This document shows, piece by piece, positions 27,567 to 35,879 of a stretch of DNA of 64,000 nucleotides. The notes beneath the pieces were generated by a model. It had not been told where the DNA came from and did not search any database. It worked only from the letters and a program-made list of their open reading frames with translations. Source of the stretch: CBFDBF01 sp050287965 (GTDB lineage: Bacteria > Pseudomonadota > Gammaproteobacteria > Chromatiales > Chromatiaceae); assembly GCA_050287965.1 (NCBI GenBank), contig JBNKCX010000043.1:1-64000 (forward strand), given 5' to 3'. The first letter of the stretch is position 1. Every line of letters begins with the position of its first letter. The position numbers and the translations under genes were made by a program.

Positions 27567-28208
27567 CTAAACAATAGCGCGGATCTTTTCCGCGTCGGCG
27601 GGGGGCAACCCCGCCGCATCCAGATAGGCGGCGAGAAACCGTTCCCGTCCGAAGCGCTCGTAGTAGACCAGATGCTCCCGCCGTCGAAACAGGTGTTGAA
27701 AATTGCGCCGGCGCTCCCCCACGGAGAGGGAGCCCCGGGAGAAACGCATATCCGCTACATCGATCAGCCCCAGATCGCCGTTCTCCAGCAACAGCACGTT
27801 ACCGAGATGCAGGGAACGGAAGTAGATCCCTTTGGCATGCAGCAGAGCGATATACCCGGCCAGTTTCTCCAGAAGATCCATTCTGTCGGGTTGCGCCTGC
27901 AACAGATCCGCCAGGGCGTCCCCCTGCAGCAGTCGGTAGATAACGCCGTGACGACGTATGGCATGGCAATAAAACACCTGCTCCACCGTGACGGTGCTGA
28001 TCCCCCGCCGCCGCAACCGTTCCGTATTGCGCCGGAAGCGGAGGGAATAAGGGTAGATCGCGGCCAGAGAGAACAACCGTTTTATCCGAAACAGCTTGAT
28101 AATCCGGCCGTCCGGCCGCAGCAGTACCTTTACCCCGAATGCATCCCGCTCCAACTCTTTGGCACCGCCCGCCAGTTCCTGGTACTCCTTGTCCGTCAGC
28201 AGCCTCAT
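27567..28208 (-). CDS. LPS-core-kinase-like protein (toluene-tolerance type)
   Basis: This 213-residue protein has a small protein-kinase-like fold of the lipopolysaccharide kinase clan. The N lobe holds VLLRPDGRIIKLFRIKR with a candidate ATP-binding Lys, and the catalytic loop is FRSLHLGNVLLLENG with DVADMRF as the metal-binding equivalent of DFG. The HxD Asp of the catalytic loop is replaced: RSLHLGN has His in the place where others have D-x-H. It starts 19 bases after the next kinase-like gene. It probably phosphorylates, or helps phosphorylate, the inner core next to hldE. Confidence 0.75.
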   Translation of the reverse strand: MRLLTDKEYQELAGGAKELERDAFGVKVLLRPDGRIIKLFRIKRLFSLAAIYPYSLRFRRNTERLRRRGISTVTVEQVFYCHAIRRHGVIYRLLQGDALADLLQAQPDRMDLLEKLAGYIALLHAKGIYFRSLHLGNVLLLENGDLGLIDVADMRFSRGSLSVGERRRNFQHLFRRREHLVYYERFGRERFLAAYLDAAGLPPADAEKIRAIV

Positions 28209-28227
28209 CGGGTGGCTCTCTGTTTGG

Positions 28228-29052
28228 TTATTCCGCCGTCGGCAGCGGCCGTGGAGGGCGGCGCCCGAGATGGCGTGCCACCTGACGGAACAGACGTGCG
28301 GCGTCGCCGGATCTTCTGTCGTTCCCCAGATAACGGCAAATAAAACGCATCCGGTCGTACCTGCTCAGCAAGGATACGGCGACACGCGCAAGTCCGGAGA
28401 GATCCACAATCACCCCCCGCCGCCGGCGGAACCGCATGGACGAAGCGCGGGGGGCGTCGATCCAGACCGGGATATAACGATCGCCTTCCTTGCGGATCAG
28501 GATATTGCGCCATTTCAGGTCGTGATGAAAAAACCTGTTTTCATGGGCGGTACGCAACTGCTTCACCAGTGTTTGCGAAATCTGTTCATAGACACGCCTT
28601 TTCTCCCCTTCCGGCATCCCGCTCCAGACCTCGGTGGCAAAAGAACGTAGTTCCCGGGCATCCGGAACCTCCCGGGTTACCAGAAAGGTCGCAATCAACA
28701 TCCCCAGGATGCGCCGCTCCCCGAATGCCACCACGTCCAGGGTAGGAATCCCGATTTCCTGCAATCGCCGGTAAGCCCAGGTCTCCACCGCGGATTTTCC
28801 GGGGCGCATCCAGAATTCCAGCCAGAACTTCTTCGGGTAGACATAGCGCTTGAAAAACACCACCGAGCCGTCCCCGAGCAGGGTTCGATAGCACTTGGTG
28901 GCGGGGGAGGTGGACATCCGCTTGTCACCAACCACCCGGGTCCAGTCCTGATCCTCTGCTATGCCGATGGCGGCAAGCCGTTCCTTCCAGGCCGGTTCGA
29001 CCAGGAACCTGCTGCCGTGCACAACCTGAACCGACCGGGAGAGGGTAATCAT
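28228..29052 (-). CDS. Lipopolysaccharide core kinase (InaA/WaaP-like)
   Basis: This 274-residue kinase-like protein has an N lobe with VVFFKRYVYPKKFWLEF (ATP-binding Lys), a hinge region MLIATFLVTREVPDA, catalytic loop ENRFFHHDLKWRNILI (HD-x-K-x-x-N, about 172-187) and VWIDAPRAS as the DFG equivalent. All catalytic positions are present. It belongs to the LPS kinase family, members of which phosphorylate Kdo or heptose. It lies in a close run methyltransferase - kinase - kinase - hldE. Confidence 0.85.
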   Translation of the reverse strand: MITLSRSVQVVHGSRFLVEPAWKERLAAIGIAEDQDWTRVVGDKRMSTSPATKCYRTLLGDGSVVFFKRYVYPKKFWLEFWMRPGKSAVETWAYRRLQEIGIPTLDVVAFGERRILGMLIATFLVTREVPDARELRSFATEVWSGMPEGEKRRVYEQISQTLVKQLRTAHENRFFHHDLKWRNILIRKEGDRYIPVWIDAPRASSMRFRRRRGVIVDLSGLARVAVSLLSRYDRMRFICRYLGNDRRSGDAARLFRQVARHLGRRPPRPLPTAE

Positions 29053-29070
29053 GGAGAGTGGCGTGCCGGA

Positions 29071-29745
29071 TCAGTCCCGCTTTCTCAGCACATAGGTGCG
29101 CCACATGGCATAACCCGGAATAAAGTCCGCATGACCCAGGATTTCAAAACCTGCCTGCCGGAACTCATTTTCCACAACGGCGCGCTCGAGCACGAAGCGA
29201 TTCTGGTAGGCCTTGGCCGGCCGCTGTGCTTCCAACCGCTTGCGGCGCCATGCCTTGAAATTGCCGTCCACCCAGAGCGAGAGACAGACCGAGTCGCGGG
29301 TCACGCGATGGAACTCCCGATAGATCCGCAAACGGTCTTCCGTCTTACCGATGTGGTGCAGAAGCCGCATGCAGAAGATGTTTTCCACAGCACCATCGGG
29401 CAGGTCTATGTCGAAAGCGGAAGTCTGGAACAGCTTGAACCGATTGCGAATCTTCGCGGGATGACTCTGGTCGGCAACCGCCACCATATTCTCGCTGTTG
29501 TCCGCCGCGTAAAGCTCCCGCTCCGGATCTTCCGCCAGCATCTCCCAGAAACGCCCGGCACCGCAGGGCAGATCGAGGATCGACTTCGGGTCACCCGCCA
29601 TTCGCAGGGCATGGCGAGCCATCCGGTGCTCCCACCAGTTTGAAATGCGGCGCGCCGGCCCTGCCCGGTGTTTCGCGTGATAGGCCTGGGCGTGCTCCGG
29701 GGAATACTTCTCGGAAAATTGCAGTTTGGGCGCCTGTCTGGTCAA
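29071..29745 (-). CDS. Class I SAM-dependent methyltransferase
   Basis: This 224-residue methyltransferase has motif I ILDLPCGAGRFWEML (about 66-80), motif II AADNSENMVAVAD and the post-motif NIFCMRLLHHIG. The substrate is unknown; the position at the head of two LPS kinase genes suggests an envelope glycolipid. I place the start at a TTG (29745) because GGAGG lies 5 bases upstream. A TTG at 29757 would be inside that site. The ribosome binding site directly follows a terminator-like hairpin. Confidence 0.82.
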   Translation of the reverse strand: MTRQAPKLQFSEKYSPEHAQAYHAKHRAGPARRISNWWEHRMARHALRMAGDPKSILDLPCGAGRFWEMLAEDPERELYAADNSENMVAVADQSHPAKIRNRFKLFQTSAFDIDLPDGAVENIFCMRLLHHIGKTEDRLRIYREFHRVTRDSVCLSLWVDGNFKAWRRKRLEAQRPAKAYQNRFVLERAVVENEFRQAGFEILGHADFIPGYAMWRTYVLRKRD

Positions 29746-29754
29746 GTCGACCTC

Positions 29755-29799
29755 CAAAAAAAGCAGTACGGGCCGCGGGACAATCCCGCGCGGGCCGTT
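29755..29799 (-). terminator. Terminator-like hairpin between lpxL and methyltransferase
   Basis: On the minus strand ACGGCCCGCGCGGGA and TCCCGCGGCCCGT form a long GC stem (with a bulge) around TTG, followed by ACTGC and seven T residues. The last T touches the GGAGG ribosome binding site of the methyltransferase gene, so the hairpin may act as an attenuator between lpxL and the genes below rather than a full stop. Confidence 0.75.
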
Positions 29800-29871
29800 A
29801 TGCTAGCCGATTTGGCGGGAAAAATCCCGATTCCCCCCACCCCAAAAGAGATGTCACGGGTTCGTGCCTTA

Positions 29872-30798
29872 TCAGGCATAGGGGGACGGATCACTCCGGT
29901 TGGGACGGGTCCGGAAACGGCGATGTACCCACAGGTACTGATCCGGGTACCGCCGTACCCAGCGTTCGATAATATCGTTGATCCGCTGGGTATCCGCTTC
30001 GATGTCACCGGAGGGGAAATCCTCCAGGGCCGGCTCCAGAATCAGATCGTATCCGCCGCCGTCTTCCCGGCGCACCGCGCAGTAAGGAACCACCGCGGCC
30101 CCCGTCAACTTCGCCAGACGGGCGGTAGCGGAATTGGTGGAGGCGATCTGGCCGAAGAATTTCACGAACGCCGCCTCCTTGCGGGAGGTATTCTGATCCT
30201 GCGCATACCAGACCACCTTGTTCTGTCTGAGGAGCCGGATCATCTCCCGTACGTTGTCCCGCCGTACCGATTTCTCCGTCCATCGCATCCGTCTCTCATA
30301 TATGAACCGATCGAGGGCCGGATCGTCATGAGGCCGATACATGAAATAGGTGGGGTTAAACAGCGACAACAGGGTCGCCCCCATCTCCAAACTGGTGAAA
30401 TGGGCGGACAGGGCGATTACTCCCCGCCCCTGCGCCTGGGCCGCCCGCAGATGCTCCAGCCCCTGGATATGCGCCAACCCCCGAAGCTGCGGTTCTCCGG
30501 CCCACCACAACCAGATACTCTCCAGCATCCCCATGCCCAGTGCCCGGAAGTGTCGGCGCAATAACCGGCGCCGTTCCATCTCTCCAAGTTCCGGAAAACA
30601 GAGTTCCAGATTCCGCCCGGCGACTCGCCTCCGGCCTCCGGCGACATAAAACAGCATACCCCCGAATCCTCTACCGAGCGCCAATACAAAAGGATAGGGA
30701 AGCAACGCCAGCAAACGCAGCAGCCCGAGACCGAGCAGCAACAGCCCGGATCTCACCACCCGGAAAATCGAATCTATTATTTTTGGACGCCTATCCAC
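29872..30798 (-). CDS. lpxL: Lipid A lauroyl acyltransferase (LpxL/HtrB family)
   Basis: This 308-residue inner-membrane enzyme adds a secondary acyl chain to Kdo2-lipid IVA. It has an N-terminal hydrophobic anchor (about 13-40), the catalytic H-x4-E motif in ALSAHFTSLEMGATLL (about 122-137), and the family sequences VWYAQDQNTSRKEAAFVKFFG and VVPYCAVRRED. I chose the GTG at 30798, because GGGGAT lies just upstream and the length then matches E. coli LpxL (306). A TTG at 30843 is also open. It is first in the minus-strand envelope run, divergent from the sulfotransferase gene. Confidence 0.93.
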   Translation of the reverse strand: MDRRPKIIDSIFRVVRSGLLLLGLGLLRLLALLPYPFVLALGRGFGGMLFYVAGGRRRVAGRNLELCFPELGEMERRRLLRRHFRALGMGMLESIWLWWAGEPQLRGLAHIQGLEHLRAAQAQGRGVIALSAHFTSLEMGATLLSLFNPTYFMYRPHDDPALDRFIYERRMRWTEKSVRRDNVREMIRLLRQNKVVWYAQDQNTSRKEAAFVKFFGQIASTNSATARLAKLTGAAVVPYCAVRREDGGGYDLILEPALEDFPSGDIEADTQRINDIIERWVRRYPDQYLWVHRRFRTRPNRSDPSPYA

Positions 30799-30928
30799 TT
30801 TATCCCCGCGTTTTTCAGCCTTCCCCCATACCCGCAATCCCAAGAATTTCCATTTTTCATTATTCCATAGTTAAATACATTATCAGAGACCGCCCGCGCA
30901 TCATCTTCCCTATAAATAACAAATAGTT

Positions 30929-31789
30929 ATGAGTATCAACCAAATAATCTACGTCCTCTCCACCAATTATGCCGGATCCCATTTTTTGGTACTGCAACTG
31001 GCGGCTCACAGCAAGTGCATATCGGTGGGTGAACTGCATCGTTTTGACCCGAAATCAGCCCGACGCAAACAGGCCTGCCATATATGCAATACCGACGAAG
31101 AGTGCCCGCTTTTTCAAGGTCTTTATGGTCAGCCGGTGGAAAGGCTTCATCCTGCTCTCATGGACAACGTAAGCAGGTTTTTTCCGGAAGTCGATACCCT
31201 GATCGATAACTCAAAAAAGACCGCCTGGGCAAAAAAATTCCTCGATCTCCCGGACATTCAGCAGAAATATATTCACCTAATCAGAGACCCCCGGGCGCTG
31301 GTTCGGCGCTGGATGATGAATTACGATTCCCGCGCTGAAAAAAACAAGGTCCGGCGACTTATCGCCCGTCGTTGCTGGCCCAGGACCTGGAATATTCTTA
31401 CCGGTAGCGAGGCAAATGTATATGCCTGGAAATGGGTGCACCAGAACAGACTCATCACCGATTTCCTGAGCAGGAACGGACTTGATCACAAGCTGATCAC
31501 CTATCACGATCTGGTATTCAAGCCGGACGAGATCCTGCGGAACATCATGGCCTGGGCGGGGCATGAATATGAACCTGACCAGAAAGAGTATTGGAAATTC
31601 ACCCATCACGGTTCCCAAAAACCGCAATATATGAAACCGCCGAAGGAAGGCGATAAGCGCTTCGACCAGCGCTGGAAGGACTATCTTGATGACGAAATTC
31701 AAGCGGAGATACTCGGGCATGCAGCCATTAACGACTACCTCGCTTCCTTGAATCTCTCGTTGACGGATGCCGGAATTATTTCCCGTTAA
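30929..31789 (+). CDS. Sulfotransferase family protein
   Basis: This 286-residue protein has the PAPS-dependent sulfotransferase fold. The 5'-phosphosulfate loop is VLSTNYAGSHFLVLQLAAHS (about 9-28), and the 3'-phosphate site is HLIRDPRALVRRWMMN (about 115-130). A Cys-rich patch with CHICNTDEECPLF near 51 is unusual and could bind metal. The acceptor is unknown; surface glycans are usual targets. DNA here is visibly richer in A/T than in the genes on either side of the island. It leads a three-gene plus-strand cassette with a PLP enzyme and an amide synthetase. cysC at 56.2 kb could supply PAPS. Confidence 0.82.
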   Translation: MSINQIIYVLSTNYAGSHFLVLQLAAHSKCISVGELHRFDPKSARRKQACHICNTDEECPLFQGLYGQPVERLHPALMDNVSRFFPEVDTLIDNSKKTAWAKKFLDLPDIQQKYIHLIRDPRALVRRWMMNYDSRAEKNKVRRLIARRCWPRTWNILTGSEANVYAWKWVHQNRLITDFLSRNGLDHKLITYHDLVFKPDEILRNIMAWAGHEYEPDQKEYWKFTHHGSQKPQYMKPPKEGDKRFDQRWKDYLDDEIQAEILGHAAINDYLASLNLSLTDAGIISR

Positions 31790-31845
31790 GCCGCTCATGG
31801 TGTTTAAATCTTTCGCTGGATGGATATGATGCCCGGAATCGACAT

Positions 31846-33174
31846 ATGAAATATCAGATCGTCTGCTTTGACTGCGGAAACACCGTGAATGGATTCGGGG
31901 ACTGGTACCGGAACGGCCAATGCTGTCCGAAGTGCGGTTCCCTATACGCTGATATTCGCTATTCAGCCGCGAAGAATGATTTTCTTTCCGCCCTTGACGA
32001 CAACTCACCGGCAGGAAAGGGTATCTGGCGTTATTTCGATTTTCTGCCTTTGCATACGCTAACCAACTCGGTAACCGCCGGGGAAGGTTGCGTCGCGGTT
32101 GAGCGCTGGCGGTTTCTGGAAGATATCGCCGGAAAAGCGGGTCTGGATATGGAGGTTTACGCGCACCGTCATGACAACAACCCGGCAACCGGAACATTCA
32201 AGGATCTTGCCGGGGCGGCAATCGGCAGCGTTCTGAAGGAAACAGGTATCCGCTCATATGTTGTCGCCACTACCGGAAATATCGGCGTAGCCCTTTCAAG
32301 ATACCTCGCTGATGCCGGCGTTTCCCTGCATGTGTTTGTACCTGAGACCAGCTCGTCGCTGCACGATGCCGAAATAAGTTGTTTCGGACAAAAGGTATTC
32401 AGAGTACGCGGTGATTATTCGGCCGCAAAAAAAATGGCCGCCGCTTTCGCGGAAAAATACGAAATACCCCTGTCCCCGAACAGCTACGACCCTATACGCA
32501 TAGAGGCAAAGAAAACCATCGCCTATGAATGGTATCGCCAATTGGACGAATTCCCGACCGTATATATTCAGGCCCTTAGCGGGGGTACGGGACCTCTTGG
32601 CATAGCGAAAGGATGCAGTGATCTCGCGGAAATGGGGCTGATAAACAATACCCCTCGATTCCTGATGGTTCAATCGGACTGCTGCAACCCGATGGAAATT
32701 TCCTGGAATGCGGCCAAACAGTCGGGTTTCAAGGATGGCTGGGAAAACGAATACTCTGTCGTCAGCAATCCGGCAACCGCTATTTCAACATTAGCCACCG
32801 GAAACCCCATGCTGTATCCGCTCGTTGCCAGGCTGGCGAAAAACAGCGGCGGCGAAATAACATCCTATCCGGAGTCATCGATTACGGACATCGCCCGCCT
32901 AGTGGCATATGAGGTTGCGGTACGTATCGGCCCCGCGGCCGCAATCGGCGTCGGCGGCTTTTTCAAGGCCCTGAACAGCGGATACCTGAGAGACGGCGAT
33001 CGAATCGTCATCGCCATTGGGGAAGGGATAAGGCGTTCTCCCGAATTCATGGAAAGCCTCACCTATACGTCCGATACGGTATCGGATCTGTCCGATTGCT
33101 ACGTTGTGTCCAGATCGGACTATGGAGCAATGCTGCGGGAACGGATCGCCGCCTTACATAATCTTCCCCTATAA
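31846..33174 (+). CDS. Threonine-synthase-like PLP enzyme with N-terminal zinc ribbon
   Basis: This 442-residue fold-type II PLP enzyme starts with a zinc ribbon (CFDCGNT and CCPKCGS, about 5-29). The PLP lysine is in NPATGTFKDLAGAA (about 108-121) and the phosphate/carboxylate loop in VATTGNIGVALSRYLA. The C-terminal half has SGGTGPLGIAKG. The family includes threonine synthase and relatives that do beta- or gamma-replacement on phosphorylated amino acids. As a paralog between a sulfotransferase and an amide synthetase gene, it more likely makes a special amino acid than serves housekeeping threonine synthesis. The product cannot be told from sequence. Confidence 0.85.
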   Translation: MKYQIVCFDCGNTVNGFGDWYRNGQCCPKCGSLYADIRYSAAKNDFLSALDDNSPAGKGIWRYFDFLPLHTLTNSVTAGEGCVAVERWRFLEDIAGKAGLDMEVYAHRHDNNPATGTFKDLAGAAIGSVLKETGIRSYVVATTGNIGVALSRYLADAGVSLHVFVPETSSSLHDAEISCFGQKVFRVRGDYSAAKKMAAAFAEKYEIPLSPNSYDPIRIEAKKTIAYEWYRQLDEFPTVYIQALSGGTGPLGIAKGCSDLAEMGLINNTPRFLMVQSDCCNPMEISWNAAKQSGFKDGWENEYSVVSNPATAISTLATGNPMLYPLVARLAKNSGGEITSYPESSITDIARLVAYEVAVRIGPAAAIGVGGFFKALNSGYLRDGDRIVIAIGEGIRRSPEFMESLTYTSDTVSDLSDCYVVSRSDYGAMLRERIAALHNLPL

Positions 33175-33197
33175 ACCCGGATTCCAAACGATCGCTC

Positions 33198-35066
33198 ATG
33201 GCCGACATAACAATAAGTGGCAATAACCTCAATCTGACAAAGGACCATTGGGAGGAAGTTATTGAGCACGCCGACTCTATTTGTAGAATTATTCTCGTCG
33301 GCATTATACGGGCGCAAAAATCCTCCCTTCCCGGGAGGCTTGAGGGGATTCTTTCCAGCAAGGGAGACGGGAGAAAAAATGCGATAAGGGAGTTTTTTCT
33401 CCAGGTCAACGGTGACTATGCCCTTGTCATCGAGGAAGAAAAGACCGTTTCTCTGTTTCTTGGTTATTCCTACCCCCAGTATTATATTCTGACCGGACGG
33501 GAAAACGGCATCCTCTTAACTCAGAACGAGGCAACCGCCCTACTTGACGGCTTTAACCAGGAACGACTGTTCCTGCGATACGCCAGCAGGCAGGGGCTGT
33601 TTATCCCCAAGGGCATCGGAAAGGCCGTATCCGATTATCTGCTCCCGGGCATGGCGTTAATCTTTGACAAGGAAAAAGAGGAATACGAACAGACCTGGAT
33701 TATTGAAATAGGGGACTTCTGCACCAGGGATGACCATGAAAGTCTGGCCGGAGAGATCGCCGACGCCTTTGTCGACGAATTGGAATCCTTCAGATTTCTC
33801 GAGGGAAATCTGAAATTGGAACTGTCTTCCGGCGTTGACTCGGCCCTGATACTGGCCGCCGCCCATACCTCCGGCATCGACATACAACCGGTCAATTACA
33901 GGCCTTCTATACGCTCCGGAGAAAGCGCCGGCGCAAAAAGAATGGCGGACCATTTCAATCTACCCCTGACAATGCTGTATCGCGGTCCCGGCAGCGCGGA
34001 CCATCTCTTTACCGCGGATACGGATATAACGGCCTATCTGAATAAAATGGAGCCCCTTTTAAAAACCGGTTCCGCAATGTTTATACTGGACAATGTATCG
34101 CTGTTGTCCGCTTATGAATTCGGCTTCCATAACGCACTCCAGGGATCCTCCTATCCTACTGCGTTATGCATCGCGCATTACACCTCCTACCCGAAACACA
34201 AATCGTTCTCCAGCAAAAAGTTCATCCCGAACGTCAATCACGAAAAGAGACACTTTTTTTCCATTGACTATACGAAGTTCAGGCTAAACCAGGATGATTA
34301 TGAGGATATCTGGGGGATAGGTGACAGGTATCCCTTCATTGACCCTTATTATTGGGAGTTTCTTAATCCCTGCTTTACCGGAACATCAAAAAGCAGCTCG
34401 ATGCACCACATATTGACGGAACTTATCGATACAAACGATTCGATATTAGCGCAGGGGTTGCGCTCTCGGGGCTACGCGATAATCGACAAAATTCTCCTTG
34501 ATCCCGACACCCGGACGGCGCTTTCCAGTCCCTCAGCCCACTGGGCATCGAAGCTGATGAAGCTGATAGTCTTTATCCATAATAATTGCTGGGCGACCTC
34601 GAAGACCTTCAACTACAGACGTGCCGGCCTCATGAGCGAGTTTCAGGCGGGATTAAGTTCAAACATCCTTACCCGGCTTCTAAACGTGCAGATCGACGAC
34701 AAATTGGTCAACTACCCCAAGTGGCACATATTCCGCGCATTTGAACTGCTCGCCGGAAAAAGCTTCTTCGAGATCTCCTATGTCTCAAGCAATCTTTCAT
34801 TTGCCCGTTCTGAGCTGCTGAAGAAGATCCGATATAAACTTGCCGGGGCCGATTCGGAAAGGCCCACCTTAATAGAAAACCGGTCTGTCTGGAAATATTT
34901 GGAGGATAAGCATCTGGAGAACGCTCATGGCTCAATCCTTGAGACGCACGGTTTGGACTCGAAACTCAGATCGACGGTGGCGGTAAAGGATCAGAACCTT
35001 TCCAAAGGCACCAGGTTCTGGTATCTCAATAACATACTCAACATTTCCAGCCTGAAAACCGGTTAA
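33198..35066 (+). CDS. Asparagine-synthetase-like amide synthetase without active glutaminase
   Basis: This 622-residue protein has the AsnB synthetase fold. The PP-loop for ATP is LELSSGVDSALILAA (about 210-224), and the region between residues 1 and 190 resembles a degenerate N-terminal glutaminase domain. The protein begins MADITISG, without the catalytic Cys2 that releases ammonia from glutamine, as in beta-lactam synthetase and lasso-peptide cyclases. It therefore probably adenylates a carboxylate and joins it to an amine other than glutamine-derived ammonia. It starts 23 bases after the PLP enzyme. No precursor peptide or partner protease is nearby. Confidence 0.82.
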   Translation: MADITISGNNLNLTKDHWEEVIEHADSICRIILVGIIRAQKSSLPGRLEGILSSKGDGRKNAIREFFLQVNGDYALVIEEEKTVSLFLGYSYPQYYILTGRENGILLTQNEATALLDGFNQERLFLRYASRQGLFIPKGIGKAVSDYLLPGMALIFDKEKEEYEQTWIIEIGDFCTRDDHESLAGEIADAFVDELESFRFLEGNLKLELSSGVDSALILAAAHTSGIDIQPVNYRPSIRSGESAGAKRMADHFNLPLTMLYRGPGSADHLFTADTDITAYLNKMEPLLKTGSAMFILDNVSLLSAYEFGFHNALQGSSYPTALCIAHYTSYPKHKSFSSKKFIPNVNHEKRHFFSIDYTKFRLNQDDYEDIWGIGDRYPFIDPYYWEFLNPCFTGTSKSSSMHHILTELIDTNDSILAQGLRSRGYAIIDKILLDPDTRTALSSPSAHWASKLMKLIVFIHNNCWATSKTFNYRRAGLMSEFQAGLSSNILTRLLNVQIDDKLVNYPKWHIFRAFELLAGKSFFEISYVSSNLSFARSELLKKIRYKLAGADSERPTLIENRSVWKYLEDKHLENAHGSILETHGLDSKLRSTVAVKDQNLSKGTRFWYLNNILNISSLKTG

Positions 35067-35138
35067 CGACCACAAGCCGCCGAGACACCTCGGGGCGCGT
35101 GGAATCTTCGGCACCCCTCAGGAGCAGAGCCGGCAATC

Positions 35139-35879
35139 TCAGTCCTCGCCAATGCGTTGAAATACCACTAAAGAGTGCGGGCGGTTGTCACCGGATTCCG
35201 GCGACCATTCCTTTTCCGGCTGCAATAATTTAACTATCGAGAACCCGTACTTCTGGATATTCTTCAGCCAGGATCTGGGATAACTCCCCCTGTTAAAACT
35301 AACGTTCGCGAGCACAATATACTTGTTGCTAATCCGGCACAGGTGTTTCTCAATATTACAGAATGGGGATGTATGCTCAATTGATATTCCGTGGGTGAAA
35401 ATGATGTCGAAAAGCCTGTCTGGGACGGTGGGCAGATACTCCTCAAAGGAAAGCCAGCTGCAGGTAACTTTATCTGCCAGCTCCGGAAAATATTTCCTCA
35501 TCGCCTCTTCACAGGACTTGTTCACATCCACGCCATATAGATCACCGATCCCTTTTTTGTGCAGCTCGTTCAAGTGCCTTCCCACATTGCAGCCCAGATC
35601 GAGTATCCTTAAGTTCTTCTCATCCCCCGCCCTGCGTATCACCTCGTCAATAAGCGGCATACTTGTCGGCGAAAGATCAACATATAACGACATCCCTCTC
35701 TTACCGAATTCACCCCGAGAACCCCAGTATTTCGCACCCTTTGCACTCTGCTTGCCCAGTTTTATCGCTCTATAGATGGCGAACAACACCGGATTAGAAT
35801 TAATAAATTTTCTGAACCGGTTATATTTCGGGTTAATGGCCGCCAGTGCCATGTTTTCAGTCCACTTCTTCATTCTCAT
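35139..35879 (-). CDS. Class I SAM-dependent methyltransferase
   Basis: This 246-residue methyltransferase has motif I ILDLGCNVGRHLNELH (about 92-107), YGVDVNKSCEEAM, and FDIIFTHGISIEH. The N-terminal 60 residues are basic and amphipathic. It resembles methylases of surface polysaccharide loci, and its layout is similar to the pseudaminic acid methylase at 44.8 kb, which has ILEMGCNIGMNL. It overlaps the next gene upstream by 4 bases (ATGA), so the two are coupled. The target is unknown. Confidence 0.82.
   Translation of the reverse strand: MRMKKWTENMALAAINPKYNRFRKFINSNPVLFAIYRAIKLGKQSAKGAKYWGSRGEFGKRGMSLYVDLSPTSMPLIDEVIRRAGDEKNLRILDLGCNVGRHLNELHKKGIGDLYGVDVNKSCEEAMRKYFPELADKVTCSWLSFEEYLPTVPDRLFDIIFTHGISIEHTSPFCNIEKHLCRISNKYIVLANVSFNRGSYPRSWLKNIQKYGFSIVKLLQPEKEWSPESGDNRPHSLVVFQRIGED

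Noticed and set aside
33198..35066. Asparagine-synthetase-like protein considered as a lasso-peptide cyclase
   Set aside because: No RRE protein, leader protease or precursor peptide is nearby. Its neighbours are sugar and amino-acid enzymes.
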